Assembly: GCF_002159945.1 (NCBI RefSeq)
Contig: NZ_NFJQ01000007.1
Coordinates: 142,392 to 206,391, forward strand
Length of the DNA: 64,000 nt
Direction: 5' to 3'
DNA from: Cloacibacillus sp. An23
GTDB taxonomy: Bacteria; Synergistota; Synergistia; Synergistales; Synergistaceae
A program made the translations under genes and the position numbers. Positions within the stretch are counted from its first letter, which is position 1, and the number at the start of each line of letters is the position of its first letter. Shown here in pieces: positions 25,958-34,203 of this stretch. The notes below the pieces were generated by a model, which ran no database searches, was not told the origin of the DNA, and saw only the letters and a list, made by a program, of their open reading frames with translations.

Positions 25958-26775
25958 CTGCCGTCTCCGCGCGAGTGCTCCAAATACTCGAGATATTCCA
26001 ATGCCTCTTTGACTGAAATGCCCTCGTGGATGACGCGGGACAACGTCTTTACAAGAGCGGTTATATCACGGTAGCTGAAAACGAAACGCCCGTATGTTAC
26101 GCCGGCCGCCCCCGCGTCCATAACGTCTCTGGTCATAGAGATATATTCCTCTGCGGATTTACAGTGGAAGCCGCCGGCTATGGCGACGCGGGCCGGAACG
26201 GCGGCGACCACCTTTGCAAAACTTTCCGCGCTTCCTGTGTAATTCGTCTTGATCAGGTCTACGCCGAGCTCCGCCGCCGCCCTCGCGGCGTAGATGACGT
26301 TTTCGACTTTGTACTGGTCTGTGCCGGCGATATGGTTGCCGCGTGGATAAATATGGGAGACCAGCGGCATGCCGTACCGCTGCGCATCTTTGCTGATTCG
26401 CCCGAGCATGGATATCTGCTCCTTCTGATTGTCTCCGCCGACTATACATCCGACCGATACGGCGTCCGCTCCGAGGAGTATGGCTTCCTCAACATCGGCG
26501 ACCTGAACGTCCTCGTCGAAATGATATACGCCGAACGTCGTCAGCTTCAGCACGAGAGCGACTTTGCCCGCGTACGGCGCGAAACACTTTTCGGCTATTC
26601 CTTTGTGCATAGTTATGGCGTTAGGGCCTCCGGCTATCATTTTCTCCAGCGTATCATCGATGTTGTCCAGCCCCGGCATTACTCCGCGCGCGATGGCATG
26701 ATCCACGGTCAGGCCGAAATATTTCCCGTCCTCTCCCGGAATGAGCCTTTTTAAACGAATTTCTTTTCCAAGCAT
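25954..26775 (-). CDS. Class I aldolase of the FbaB/LsrF/DeoC family
   Basis: The 273-residue enzyme is a TIM-barrel aldolase that uses a Schiff-base lysine, probably the one in DLIKTNYTGS (near residue 175). Other family marks are GLTVDHAIARGVMPG near the N-terminus, ADAVSVGCIVGG, and the phosphate-binding end IAGGFHCKSAEEY with AAGVTYGRFVF. Relatives include fructose-bisphosphate aldolase FbaB, LsrF and ADH synthase. Next to an IolC-like kinase it probably splits the phosphorylated product into dihydroxyacetone phosphate and a small aldehyde. Classical IolJ is a zinc-dependent class II enzyme, so this would be a non-homologous stand-in. Confidence 0.85.
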   Translation of the reverse strand: MLGKEIRLKRLIPGEDGKYFGLTVDHAIARGVMPGLDNIDDTLEKMIAGGPNAITMHKGIAEKCFAPYAGKVALVLKLTTFGVYHFDEDVQVADVEEAILLGADAVSVGCIVGGDNQKEQISMLGRISKDAQRYGMPLVSHIYPRGNHIAGTDQYKVENVIYAARAAAELGVDLIKTNYTGSAESFAKVVAAVPARVAIAGGFHCKSAEEYISMTRDVMDAGAAGVTYGRFVFSYRDITALVKTLSRVIHEGISVKEALEYLEYLEHSRGDGR

Positions 26776-26799
26776 TTCTATCCCTCTATTTCTAAGATG

Positions 26800-28113
26800 T
26801 TATCCGCCGAAGAGATTAACGAAGAAGAATATGTATTTCGGACATACTGTAGTGATGACGATAGCTATAAGACCAACTCCGATGAATGGCACGGCTTCTC
26901 GCACCGTATCCCCGAACGTAGAATCGGCTATTTTAGTGCTGACGAAAATCCCGACGGCGAACGGCGGCGTGAGGAAGCCGACACACATATTTACGAGCAT
27001 AATCGCGCCGAAATGTATCGGATCTATACCGTACGTAAGCGCCACGGGAAGGAGCAGCGGCGTCATTATCAAAATCGTGGCGTTGATATCCATGAACGTC
27101 CCCATGAAAAGGAATATGATGTTGATCATAATCAGGAAACCCGCCGTCGTAGTAATATTCTCGGTAATGACGCCAGACAGGAAATTGGAGATCCCGGCCA
27201 GAGTCATGACCTTTCCCGCCACAGCCGAGAATGCGTTGAGAAGACCGATGACTGCTGTAGACGCTCCCGCGATGGCGCAGCATTTCCAGAACGTCATCTT
27301 TATTCTGTTTTTATCTATTATTTTCAGCGCGGCGAAATAAAGTATCCCATACACGCAGCTGATGGCGCCGGCTTCCGTTACGGTGCACAGCCCGCCGTAG
27401 ATACTGCCGTAAATGATTATCGGCATCAAAAGCGCCGGTGTGGCATATACTGTAGATTTGCTGATGTCCTTTATCCTCTCGACAGGGTGGCGTACTACCT
27501 TGGCGGGTTTCGGCATATGCCGTCCTATACGCCAATAGTTGATTATAAAATATCCAATCGCGAACACGAAGGCAGGACCTATCGTAGACATCCAAACAGG
27601 GGTGATTTTAGCCCCCGAGGCTAAGGCGTACATTATTCCAGGTACGCTTGGCGGTATCAGTATCCCCAGAAAGCAGGTGGCGGCGAGCAGCGCGGAGGAA
27701 TATCCGTTGGGGTATCCATCCTTCTTTAATTCGGGCACCATCATCTTACCGATTGCGCTGATAGTCGCCATCGCCGACCCGGTAAGAACGCCGAAAGCCA
27801 TACATGCGCATATCGTAATGATGCCCGTCGCGCCGCGCACTCTGCCGACGAAAGCTTTTACCCAGTCGATCAGCATTTTGGAAATCCCGCTGTATTCCAT
27901 AATTACTCCGGCGAAGATATAGAACGGTATCGCAAGCAGAGCGAAACTGTCTAGGCCTGAGAAAGCGAACTGCGGCACAGTCACCGTGTTGAATCCGGCG
28001 TAACCTAGAACCAGCAGAGAAGCCGTACCCAGCCCGAAAGATACGGGCATACGGAAAAGCACCGTTACGGCAGCAAAAGATACTAAAAACACAAGCAACG
28101 CAATTAACGCCAT
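26800..28113 (-). CDS. dctM: TRAP transporter large permease (DctM)
   Basis: The 437-residue protein has about twelve membrane segments and the DctM features: GLDSFALLAIPFYIFAG, the IGKMMVPELKKDGYPNGYSSAL region, and the final GFLTPPFAVGIFVST. TRAP large subunits carry the transport path and use the sodium or proton gradient. It works with the small subunit and binding protein encoded upstream in the same operon (gaps of 14 and about 80 bases). The substrate is probably an organic or sugar acid. Confidence 0.95.
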   Translation of the reverse strand: MALIALLVFLVSFAAVTVLFRMPVSFGLGTASLLVLGYAGFNTVTVPQFAFSGLDSFALLAIPFYIFAGVIMEYSGISKMLIDWVKAFVGRVRGATGIITICACMAFGVLTGSAMATISAIGKMMVPELKKDGYPNGYSSALLAATCFLGILIPPSVPGIMYALASGAKITPVWMSTIGPAFVFAIGYFIINYWRIGRHMPKPAKVVRHPVERIKDISKSTVYATPALLMPIIIYGSIYGGLCTVTEAGAISCVYGILYFAALKIIDKNRIKMTFWKCCAIAGASTAVIGLLNAFSAVAGKVMTLAGISNFLSGVITENITTTAGFLIMINIIFLFMGTFMDINATILIMTPLLLPVALTYGIDPIHFGAIMLVNMCVGFLTPPFAVGIFVSTKIADSTFGDTVREAVPFIGVGLIAIVITTVCPKYIFFFVNLFGG

Positions 28114-28127
28114 ATCATTTCACCTCT

Positions 28128-28676
28128 TTATTGTTCTACGGCTGCGTCGGTATTATGCTTGCGGTGTCTTTCCATCCATTCGGCAAGCAGGTATATTTCA
28201 TGGAAAGCACATAATACTATGCCAATAAACACAGGCAGGTACACAAGGCCCATAGGTATGTGCATCGTGGGAGAAGTCTGGGTCGTGTTCCAGATCCGCA
28301 TCATATAGTCGAAAAACATTTTGCCGAACACGACGAGAAAAATGAATGTTGAAATGATCGCAAAAAGCTCAAGCGTTCTCAGCCCTTTGCTGCGGAAAGG
28401 CTCTTTTGTGTTGCCTACCACTTGTTTCAGCACGTCTATTTCAGTATGGCTGCCCTCCCATATTGCGTACGCCGAACCTATATATGTGAGCCATATAAAG
28501 AGATAACGTGTAAGTTCCTCAGCCCACGCGGCTGAGATAAAAAGAAAGTATCTGCAAAACACTTCCACGGATATTGCGACGACCAACCCTATCGTAATAA
28601 GTGAAAGAATAAAAGTTTCGACCCCCAATACTTTATCGTTCAGCCATCTTATCCTTTTGATGCCGCTGCCGTCCAT
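28128..28676 (-). CDS. dctQ: TRAP transporter small permease (DctQ)
   Basis: The 182-residue protein has the four membrane helices of DctQ and the conserved patch FCRYFLFISAAWAEELTRYLFIWLTYIGSA, then HTEIDVL. DctQ forms a complex with the large subunit. It lies between the DctP and DctM genes, the usual order. Confidence 0.93.
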   Translation of the reverse strand: MDGSGIKRIRWLNDKVLGVETFILSLITIGLVVAISVEVFCRYFLFISAAWAEELTRYLFIWLTYIGSAYAIWEGSHTEIDVLKQVVGNTKEPFRSKGLRTLELFAIISTFIFLVVFGKMFFDYMMRIWNTTQTSPTMHIPMGLVYLPVFIGIVLCAFHEIYLLAEWMERHRKHNTDAAVEQ

Positions 28677-28712
28677 TTTGCCTGCAACCTCCTGCTTTTT
28701 GTTTATAAAACG

Positions 28713-28742
28713 GCCTGAAACTCGGTTGAGCTCCAGGCCGCA
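28713..28742 (-). other. Intercistronic hairpin between dctP and dctQ
   Basis: CGGCCTG and CAGGCCG form a 7-bp stem around a 16-base loop in the gap after the binding-protein gene. Such hairpins stabilise the upstream message and so raise binding-protein levels over the permease. That role is inferred from position. Confidence 0.4.
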
Positions 28743-28757
28743 GACTTTATGGGAATG

Positions 28758-29765
28758 CTACTTCTTGGATAAAGTTTTGTATTCGCCGCTGATGATTACG
28801 TCCATTATTTCATCGCCGTACTTGGCGCGGCTTTCATCCCATATCGCCTTTGAAATTTTCGCCATTTCCGCTTTCATATTTTCGGAAGGCTGATCCACCG
28901 TCCACTGACCGCTTTTAACTCCGTCCTGAGTAAGCTTCTGCGTCTTGTCACGGAAGAACTTTGTGAAATCGTTGGACACGGCCTGGGCGCATTCTGCGAA
29001 TATAGCTTTATCCTCATCGCTTAACTTCTCCCAGAACGGCGCGCCTGCGATAAAACAGCCGCCGGAGTAGCAGTAGTTGATCTCCGTTATATGCTTGATG
29101 ACGTCGGTGATGCCCTGATTGGTGTAGTTGAACACAGCGTTGTCAAGCCCGTCTACCGTGCCTGTCTGGAGTGCGTTCAGAACCTCTGAGCCGGAGATCA
29201 TTACCGGAAGCGCGCCGCATCTCTCGTAAAATTCAACGACGGCTTCGACTGAAGGCGTGCGGATTTTCAAACCGGCGAGATCCTTCATTTCTTTGACGGG
29301 ACGCTTGATGTTCCCAACCTGCCTGAAGCCGTTGCAGAACGAAGAAATCCTGATAAATCCGTTTTTCGCCATGATCTTCGCGACTTCCTGCGCGATCCAG
29401 CCGTTGTTGTAATAAGCGTCCGCCTCCTCATAGTTGGAAACGAGCCCGGGAAGCCACGCGAAGCCGAGCGCGCCGTTAAGCACGCCGTCCAGCGTCATGT
29501 CGTCGCTCATGAGCACGTCAAGCGTTCCCATCTGAAGCATCTGCGCCATATCAGCTCCGGTTCCGAGAGAACCTGCCGCGATAACGTTTGCGGCATAGCG
29601 TCCGTTTGTTTTTTCTTCAATCAGTTTAGCAAACTGCTCCACATACGGAGCTCTGTCTCCTGTTACGTCGGCGGTAACGGTGAACCTCGTCGCGGCCTCC
29701 GCGCCAAACGCGACGACGCCTATTGCGAACAGCGAACATATTATTCCGATAAAACTTTTCTTCAT
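28758..29765 (-). CDS. dctP: TRAP transporter substrate-binding protein (DctP)
   Basis: The 335-residue periplasmic protein starts with a signal peptide (residues 1-24, ending AEA). It shows the DctP fold: VTADVTGDRAPYVEQFAKLIEEKTNGRY, GLKIRTPSVEAVVEFYERCGALPVMI, and EVLNALQTGTVDGLDNAVFNY. The arginine in KIRTP normally binds a substrate carboxylate, so the ligand is probably an organic acid. It is the first transporter gene in the operon order. GAAAGGAG lies before the ATG. Confidence 0.95.
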   Translation of the reverse strand: MKKSFIGIICSLFAIGVVAFGAEAATRFTVTADVTGDRAPYVEQFAKLIEEKTNGRYAANVIAAGSLGTGADMAQMLQMGTLDVLMSDDMTLDGVLNGALGFAWLPGLVSNYEEADAYYNNGWIAQEVAKIMAKNGFIRISSFCNGFRQVGNIKRPVKEMKDLAGLKIRTPSVEAVVEFYERCGALPVMISGSEVLNALQTGTVDGLDNAVFNYTNQGITDVIKHITEINYCYSGGCFIAGAPFWEKLSDEDKAIFAECAQAVSNDFTKFFRDKTQKLTQDGVKSGQWTVDQPSENMKAEMAKISKAIWDESRAKYGDEIMDVIISGEYKTLSKK

Positions 29766-29786
29766 AAACGTTACTCCTTTCTCAAC

Positions 29787-30401
29787 TTATTTGATACTGG
29801 GATTCATCAGCGCTTGAAAAACAGCAATCTTAGCGCTGTCTTCAAGCAATTCGGCTTGATTGAAACAGTCTTCCATTGTCTTGCCAACGATTAAAACGCC
29901 ATGAGCTTCCATTAAAAACGCATTTATATCATTCGGCGTATTGGAAACAACGCTCACCACCTTATTTACAAGATCGTCAGACCCTGGGGCGCTGACTGGG
30001 ATTATTGGCACATCTTTTAACTTCAGCCTCGCGGATTCCGTATAAAGATGTAGTTTCTTTTGATTAAGAGAAGCGATTATTGAGAATGTCGGATGCAGGT
30101 GCACGACATAACAAACCTCAGGACGTGCCTTATATACCCCGATATGAAGCCCGAGCTCTTTGGACGGCTTGATGTTTGCGGGGCTTTCAATGACATTTCT
30201 GTCCATGCCGCATAGGACTAAGTTGTCATGTGAAGTATTTCGTAACGGGACGTTAGTACCCGTAATCAAAACCCTGTCGCCGCATCTTGCGCTTATATTT
30301 CCGCCCGCTGCGCTGACCAGCTTCATGCTGTACGCAAGCTTTGAATATTCAACGATTTCATTAGCCTGGACGGCATATTTTTCTTTTATCATGTTATTCA
30401 T
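29787..30401 (-). CDS. Class II aldolase/adducin family protein (OtnC-like)
   Basis: The 204-residue enzyme has the zinc ligands of the AraD/FucA family: HLH in VVHLHPTFS and the later histidine in MEAHGVLI, plus a Glu in SKELGLH. Its size and its neighbour, a four-carbon acid sugar kinase whose gene it overlaps by eight bases, match 3-oxo-tetronate 4-phosphate decarboxylase (OtnC). That enzyme turns the kinase product into dihydroxyacetone phosphate and CO2. The alternative is a true aldolase. Confidence 0.85.
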   Translation of the reverse strand: MNNMIKEKYAVQANEIVEYSKLAYSMKLVSAAGGNISARCGDRVLITGTNVPLRNTSHDNLVLCGMDRNVIESPANIKPSKELGLHIGVYKARPEVCYVVHLHPTFSIIASLNQKKLHLYTESARLKLKDVPIIPVSAPGSDDLVNKVVSVVSNTPNDINAFLMEAHGVLIVGKTMEDCFNQAELLEDSAKIAVFQALMNPSIK

Positions 30402-31635
30402 TTGCGTCTCCCCTGCGGCACATCATTTTTTCCAACACGCTTACGTCGCCCATACTGCCGCCTTTCATTACGAATTCTTTCCCGCCCCATATCCCATCCA
30501 GAATGTGCCCTTCGGCTACGCCGGGCTCCAGCGAAAGCCCCAGTTCAAGCTGCCCTACGCCGAGGTTTTTATAAATTGTCTGAGCTGTTTCCCCGCCTAC
30601 GATTAAAAGACGGTCAAACATTATGTCTTCCCCTGACAGAATTTTTGTGATCGTGCCGATGCATTCAAGTATTTTTACATTGGTTCCTGGCTTCTTGGAA
30701 TATTTTCTTACCGAAGGCGTTATGATTACGTTATGCTCCCGCAGAATTTCGACGGCGGATTCTGCTGCAGAAAACGGAATTGAGCCGTCGCCGTCAATAT
30801 ATGCGTCGATATCTGCGCAGACGATTTTCAGCCCCAGACTGTGGGAGTATTCTATCTGCCTTTTTGCTATGTCGTAATCGGAGGCGCTGAAACAAAGGCA
30901 TCGTATATCTCTTCGCTGCGGCTTGTAGCATATTGAGCGGGGGCCGTATAAAAACTCTGCCAGCCCGTTTGCGATGCCGAGAGAACCCGTCCAGAAGACT
31001 TTATCATATACAGGCATTAGTTCTGAGATAATCTTGAGCGTGTCTTTATCTGTGACGGCGTCGAATACTATTATTTTTTTCCCTTCGTCCAACTCTTCCG
31101 CGGTCGCTCTTCTAATATCTCCGCCTTTAACAACGTCTATATCTACAAGGCCGACCGGGATTTGCGTATCTTTCGCCAATATCCTTGGAATATAAGGGTC
31201 TGTAGGCGGATAGATCGGATCGTTCGCATATAATGATTTATGCAGTATCTCGCCCTCGCAGTACTGATTCCCGTACAATGTAAACGTTCCAAGCTCCGGT
31301 GCGTTGTCGATAATAAACACGACGTAATCCTGTCGCGCCTTTAGAAGCCCTTCGAGCTCATATGGGTCGTTGCCGCGAAAGCCGGTGCCTATTTTTTTCA
31401 TAAAGATTTCTCCTTTTGTCTCACGCATTTTAGACAAAAGGTCATAATGCAATTTCCCTGCAAGCTGTTTGGCGACGTTTCTTGACGAGAGGTTGAACGA
31501 ATGTATTTCACCGTGACACGGATTGGGGACATCGCTTCCGGATGTATAAATTCGAAGCCTCTGCCCCCTGCCGGTGAAATAACTGCCTGAGTCTACCGCG
31601 CCGGTTAAATCGTCTGTTATCTCCGTGAAAAACAT
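30394..31635 (-). CDS. Four-carbon acid sugar kinase family protein (OtnK-like, DUF1537)
   Basis: The 413-residue product opens with the family motif EITDDLTGAVDSG and has the C-terminal nucleotide-binding part (RLLIVGGETAQTIYKNLGV, then EPGVAEGHILDGIWGGKEFVMKGGSMGD). OtnK and relatives phosphorylate 3-oxo-tetronates or other four-carbon sugar acids. I chose ATG 31635, which has GGTGA 7 bases upstream and begins right before the motif; an upstream frame to 31722 runs through the promoter. It heads the operon that continues through the aldolase, TRAP genes and PfkB gene. Confidence 0.88.
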   Translation of the reverse strand: MFFTEITDDLTGAVDSGSYFTGRGQRLRIYTSGSDVPNPCHGEIHSFNLSSRNVAKQLAGKLHYDLLSKMRETKGEIFMKKIGTGFRGNDPYELEGLLKARQDYVVFIIDNAPELGTFTLYGNQYCEGEILHKSLYANDPIYPPTDPYIPRILAKDTQIPVGLVDIDVVKGGDIRRATAEELDEGKKIIVFDAVTDKDTLKIISELMPVYDKVFWTGSLGIANGLAEFLYGPRSICYKPQRRDIRCLCFSASDYDIAKRQIEYSHSLGLKIVCADIDAYIDGDGSIPFSAAESAVEILREHNVIITPSVRKYSKKPGTNVKILECIGTITKILSGEDIMFDRLLIVGGETAQTIYKNLGVGQLELGLSLEPGVAEGHILDGIWGGKEFVMKGGSMGDVSVLEKMMCRRGDANE

Positions 31636-31659
31636 ATCTCTATCACCACTTGAAAAAGC

Positions 31660-31777
31660 TGTTCTTTCGAACATATAAAAACATTTATTGTGTTCCTTAA
31701 TGGCTAAAAAATAGCATGACATGGTGTTTTAGTCAATGCTTTTTACATTATGTTAGCATTAAATGTTTGAACGAACA
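31660..31777 (-). promoter_or_regulatory. Promoter and paired operators of the sugar-acid operon
   Basis: On the minus strand TTGACT (31736-31731), a 17-base spacer and TATTTT (31713-31708) form the promoter. Two similar 14-base sites bracket it: TGTTCTTTCGAACA at 31660-31673 (plus strand) and, on the minus strand, TGTTCGTTCAAACA at 31777-31764. They share TGTTC-TTC-AACA and resemble operators of DeoR-type repressors such as GlpR. The DeoR gene lies just upstream. Confidence 0.6.
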
Positions 31778-31815
31778 TTATTGCTGTGATGAAAGCGCCA
31801 TGACGAAGTCATATA

Positions 31816-31843
31816 TAAAAACGGCGTAAATCCACGCCGTTTT
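31816..31843 (-). terminator. Intrinsic terminator after the DeoR gene
   Basis: AAAACGGCGT and ACGCCGTTTT form a 10-bp stem around a 6-base loop; on the minus strand the stem runs into TTTTTATAT. It lies about 30 bases past the DeoR stop codon, so the regulator is transcribed separately from the operon it faces. Confidence 0.75.
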
Positions 31844-31870
31844 AACCTGTCGATAGAATTGTTGATTTTA

Positions 31871-32662
31871 TTAAACTAGTTTGAATTTAATATTTGCTTT
31901 TGAAAGACATTCCTGCCATTCAGGCGACAGCTTGTTATCTGTGATGATCATGTCGATGTCGCTGATGTCAGCAAAATGGTTTGCTTTAACAACGCCGAAT
32001 TTACTGCTGTCTGCCATAATGATATTCACGGCCGACGATGCGATCATCGCTCTTTTATGTTCTACCAGCAAGGAATTGATGCATGTAATGCCCAGGCTTT
32101 CATGTATACCGGATACTGACAGAAAGGATTTGTTCGCTCTATGCCTGCGAATAAAATCGACGGCTTCGGATGAAGTGAAGTTATAATCTTCCGGATGGTA
32201 GTATCCCCCAGGGAAAATAATCTTTATATTTGGATGTTTCAGCAACTCCAGTAAAATCGCAAAATTGTAACATACCGCCGTGAATTCAAAGTCTGTCGGC
32301 AAGTAGTGCACTATTCGCGCCACGGTAGTGCCGTTATCGAGAAAAATCCAATCTCCCGGGCTGACGAGCGTCGCGGCATATTTGGCGACGCGGTCTTTTT
32401 CGTTTATATTTTGAATTCTGGCCATGCGAAGGTCATACACTTCGCCGTCGTTCGCATAGCCGTAGCCGCTTTTTACAAGCGTGGCGTATCCGTGGCTCCT
32501 CTCAAGCACGTGATTTTTCCTCAACAGCTCGAGATCTCTTCTGATCGTCATCACGGAAACATTCAGCATCTCGGCAAGCTCTTTCACGGAGACGTACTGC
32601 CGCTTTTTTAAAAGCTCCAATTCCTGCGCTATTCTACGCTCCCTATTTTTTATGTTTTCCAT
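31871..32662 (-). CDS. DeoR family transcriptional regulator
   Basis: The 263-residue repressor has the N-terminal DeoR helix-turn-helix (VSVKELAEMLNVSVMTIRRDLELL, residues 20-45) and the sugar-phosphate sensor domain (VSPGDWIFLDNGTTV, and NIIMADSSKFG near the end). ATG 32662 begins at the usual DeoR position, with GTGAGAG upstream; a 22-residue longer frame is basic and unlike the family. It is upstream of, and in line with, the operon that carries the two GlpR-like operator sites, and it probably represses that operon until a phosphorylated intermediate appears. Confidence 0.9.
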   Translation of the reverse strand: MENIKNRERRIAQELELLKKRQYVSVKELAEMLNVSVMTIRRDLELLRKNHVLERSHGYATLVKSGYGYANDGEVYDLRMARIQNINEKDRVAKYAATLVSPGDWIFLDNGTTVARIVHYLPTDFEFTAVCYNFAILLELLKHPNIKIIFPGGYYHPEDYNFTSSEAVDFIRRHRANKSFLSVSGIHESLGITCINSLLVEHKRAMIASSAVNIIMADSSKFGVVKANHFADISDIDMIITDNKLSPEWQECLSKANIKFKLV

Positions 32663-32726
32663 GCTCTCACTTGCCTTGCGTCGCTGTCCTTGTTTTTGCA
32701 GCGCAGACTGTCTTCGGCTGCGCATC

Positions 32727-32740
32727 AAAATCTTCTAAAA
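32727..32740 (-). repeat. Right copy of the 14-bp inverted repeat
   Basis: AAAATCTTCTAAAA is the exact reverse complement of the 24949-24962 copy. It lies between the DeoR start and its likely promoter. Confidence 0.5.
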
Positions 32741-32748
32741 GCTACCGT

Positions 32749-32777
32749 ATTATGCATTATTTTTGTCTTACAGGCAA
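32749..32777 (-). promoter_or_regulatory. Candidate promoter of the DeoR gene
   Basis: On the minus strand TTGCCT (32777-32772), a 17-base AT-rich spacer and CATAAT (32754-32749) lie about 90 bases before the DeoR start. Confidence 0.35.
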
Positions 32778-32929
32778 TATGGATTTGTAACGCCGCCTAA
32801 ATGAAGATACGTCTTGGAAAATCTGATCGTAGAAAATAGGCGGCGGATGTTCTTTTGCGGAATCGTATGCTGATTTTTCTCGTTGTCTGATGTTTCTTTG
32901 CTTCGTTTTATGCGGCGTATGACGAAATA

Positions 32930-33823
32930 CTAAAGCGGTTCGCCGGATTTCGTCAGCTCAGGGAGATATTTTTTTATGTAGTCGAGGAAGCGCCGCGCAG
33001 CTGGGGACAGCTCTTCTTCGGGGCGCAGTCCCATGATGACTGTTCTGAAGAACGGCGGGTCTATTCGTTTCGTCACGACGCCTTCGCCGTGTCCCAGAAG
33101 CTGGAGCGCGGGGTATGTGCTTACGCCGAGGCCGCAGGCCGCCATCGAGATCACCGACTGGTCGGTGGAGCTTATCTTCATGTCCGGCATCGGCCCGTAC
33201 TGCTCTTCGTAAGCCTTTATGACCGGGTGCGAGTCTTCTATGTCGTTGACTATGAAGGTTCCGTCGCCGAAGGCTTTGAGCGGAAACGTCTCAGCGCCGC
33301 ACATCGGATGTCCCGGCGGCAGGACTGCGAGGATTGGGTCCCTCATTATCTTCACGTACCGGAACTTCTGCCCGCGCCGCGCGCTCAGAAAGCCCACGTC
33401 TACGCGGTTTTCTTCGAGCCAGCGCTCTATTTCGTGTACGTCGCCCTCGAGCACGTCTATCTCTATCTTAGGATAATCCTTATGGAATTCCCGTATGACG
33501 GGCGGCATCAGGTGGTACGATACGCTCGAATAGCAGCCTATGCGGACGCGCCCGACGCTCACCCCCTTTATTTCTTCGGCCGTCTCGTAAAACCGCTCGT
33601 TCCAGCGCACGATCTCGCGCATTACCGGCACCATGCGCTCGCCTTCGGGCGTGAGGCGCACGCCGTCCTTCTCGCGGATGAGAAGCGGGAAGCCGCACTC
33701 CTCCTCTATCTTTTTCACGATGAGGCTGACGCCCGCCTGTGTATAGCCGAGCGCGAACGCCGCCTTCGTTATGCTGCCCCTGTCCGCCGTCCTCAGAAAA
33801 GCCGCGCAGCTTTTCGCGTCCAT
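32930..33823 (-). CDS. LysR family transcriptional regulator
   Basis: The 297-residue protein has the LysR helix-turn-helix (DRGSITKAAFALGYTQAGVSLIVKKIEEECG) and an effector-binding domain from residue 90 (GRVRIGCYSSVSYHLMPPVI). I set the start at 33823, where the regular LysR N-terminus begins after GGGGCGGAG; the frame runs on upstream without a family match. It is divergent from a small membrane protein gene and lies next to the methyltransferase operon, which it may regulate. Confidence 0.9.
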   Translation of the reverse strand: MDAKSCAAFLRTADRGSITKAAFALGYTQAGVSLIVKKIEEECGFPLLIREKDGVRLTPEGERMVPVMREIVRWNERFYETAEEIKGVSVGRVRIGCYSSVSYHLMPPVIREFHKDYPKIEIDVLEGDVHEIERWLEENRVDVGFLSARRGQKFRYVKIMRDPILAVLPPGHPMCGAETFPLKAFGDGTFIVNDIEDSHPVIKAYEEQYGPMPDMKISSTDQSVISMAACGLGVSTYPALQLLGHGEGVVTKRIDPPFFRTVIMGLRPEEELSPAARRFLDYIKKYLPELTKSGEPL

Positions 33824-33938
33824 GTCTCCGCCCCCCATACATAATAAAATTTTATGCCCGATATAATATTTCATTGTTTTACTTATGTCTATGAAAGGAG
33901 TATGCTCTTTTTGTAACAAAGAAGGAGGCAGTATTGTG

Positions 33939-34109
33939 ATGGAAATCATGAGCTGGTATGTATTATCAACGATCACGGCGGCGGTAACGGTCCTCGCGGG
34001 GGCGTTCGCCTGCAGGATGGTCTACGAAAAATACTGGAACGAGGGCGAAGCGCGCTCGGAGCGCCGTATGCCCGCGGCGGCCCGCGGAAACGCACGCCGC
34101 GTCTGCTAG
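33939..34109 (+). CDS. Small single-pass membrane protein
   Basis: A strong GAAGGAGG (33921-33928) precedes this 56-codon gene; a GTG three bases upstream is an alternative start. The product has one hydrophobic helix (residues 5-24, YVLSTITAAVTVLAGAFAC) and a basic/acidic tail rich in Arg and Ala. A terminator follows. I do not recognise it. Similar tiny anchored proteins accompany transporters, but no transporter gene follows in the same direction here. Confidence 0.5.
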   Translation: MEIMSWYVLSTITAAVTVLAGAFACRMVYEKYWNEGEARSERRMPAAARGNARRVC

Positions 34110-34147
34110 CGCAAAAAGGCCGGATACGCCGGCTTTACTCTCCCTAT

Positions 34148-34186
34148 AAAAAACTGCCGGGGCTGCGGGCTCCGGCAGTTTTTTTT
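34148..34186. terminator. Bidirectional terminator
   Basis: AAAAAACTGCCGG and CCGGCAGTTTTTTTT form a long stem around a GGCTGCGGGCT loop, with A- and T-runs on both sides. It closes the small-protein gene on the plus strand and the methyltransferase operon on the minus strand. A second short hairpin (GGCCGG/CCGGCT) lies at 34116-34133. Confidence 0.85.
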
Positions 34187-34203
34187 GCGCCGGTCCGGCG
34201 CGC

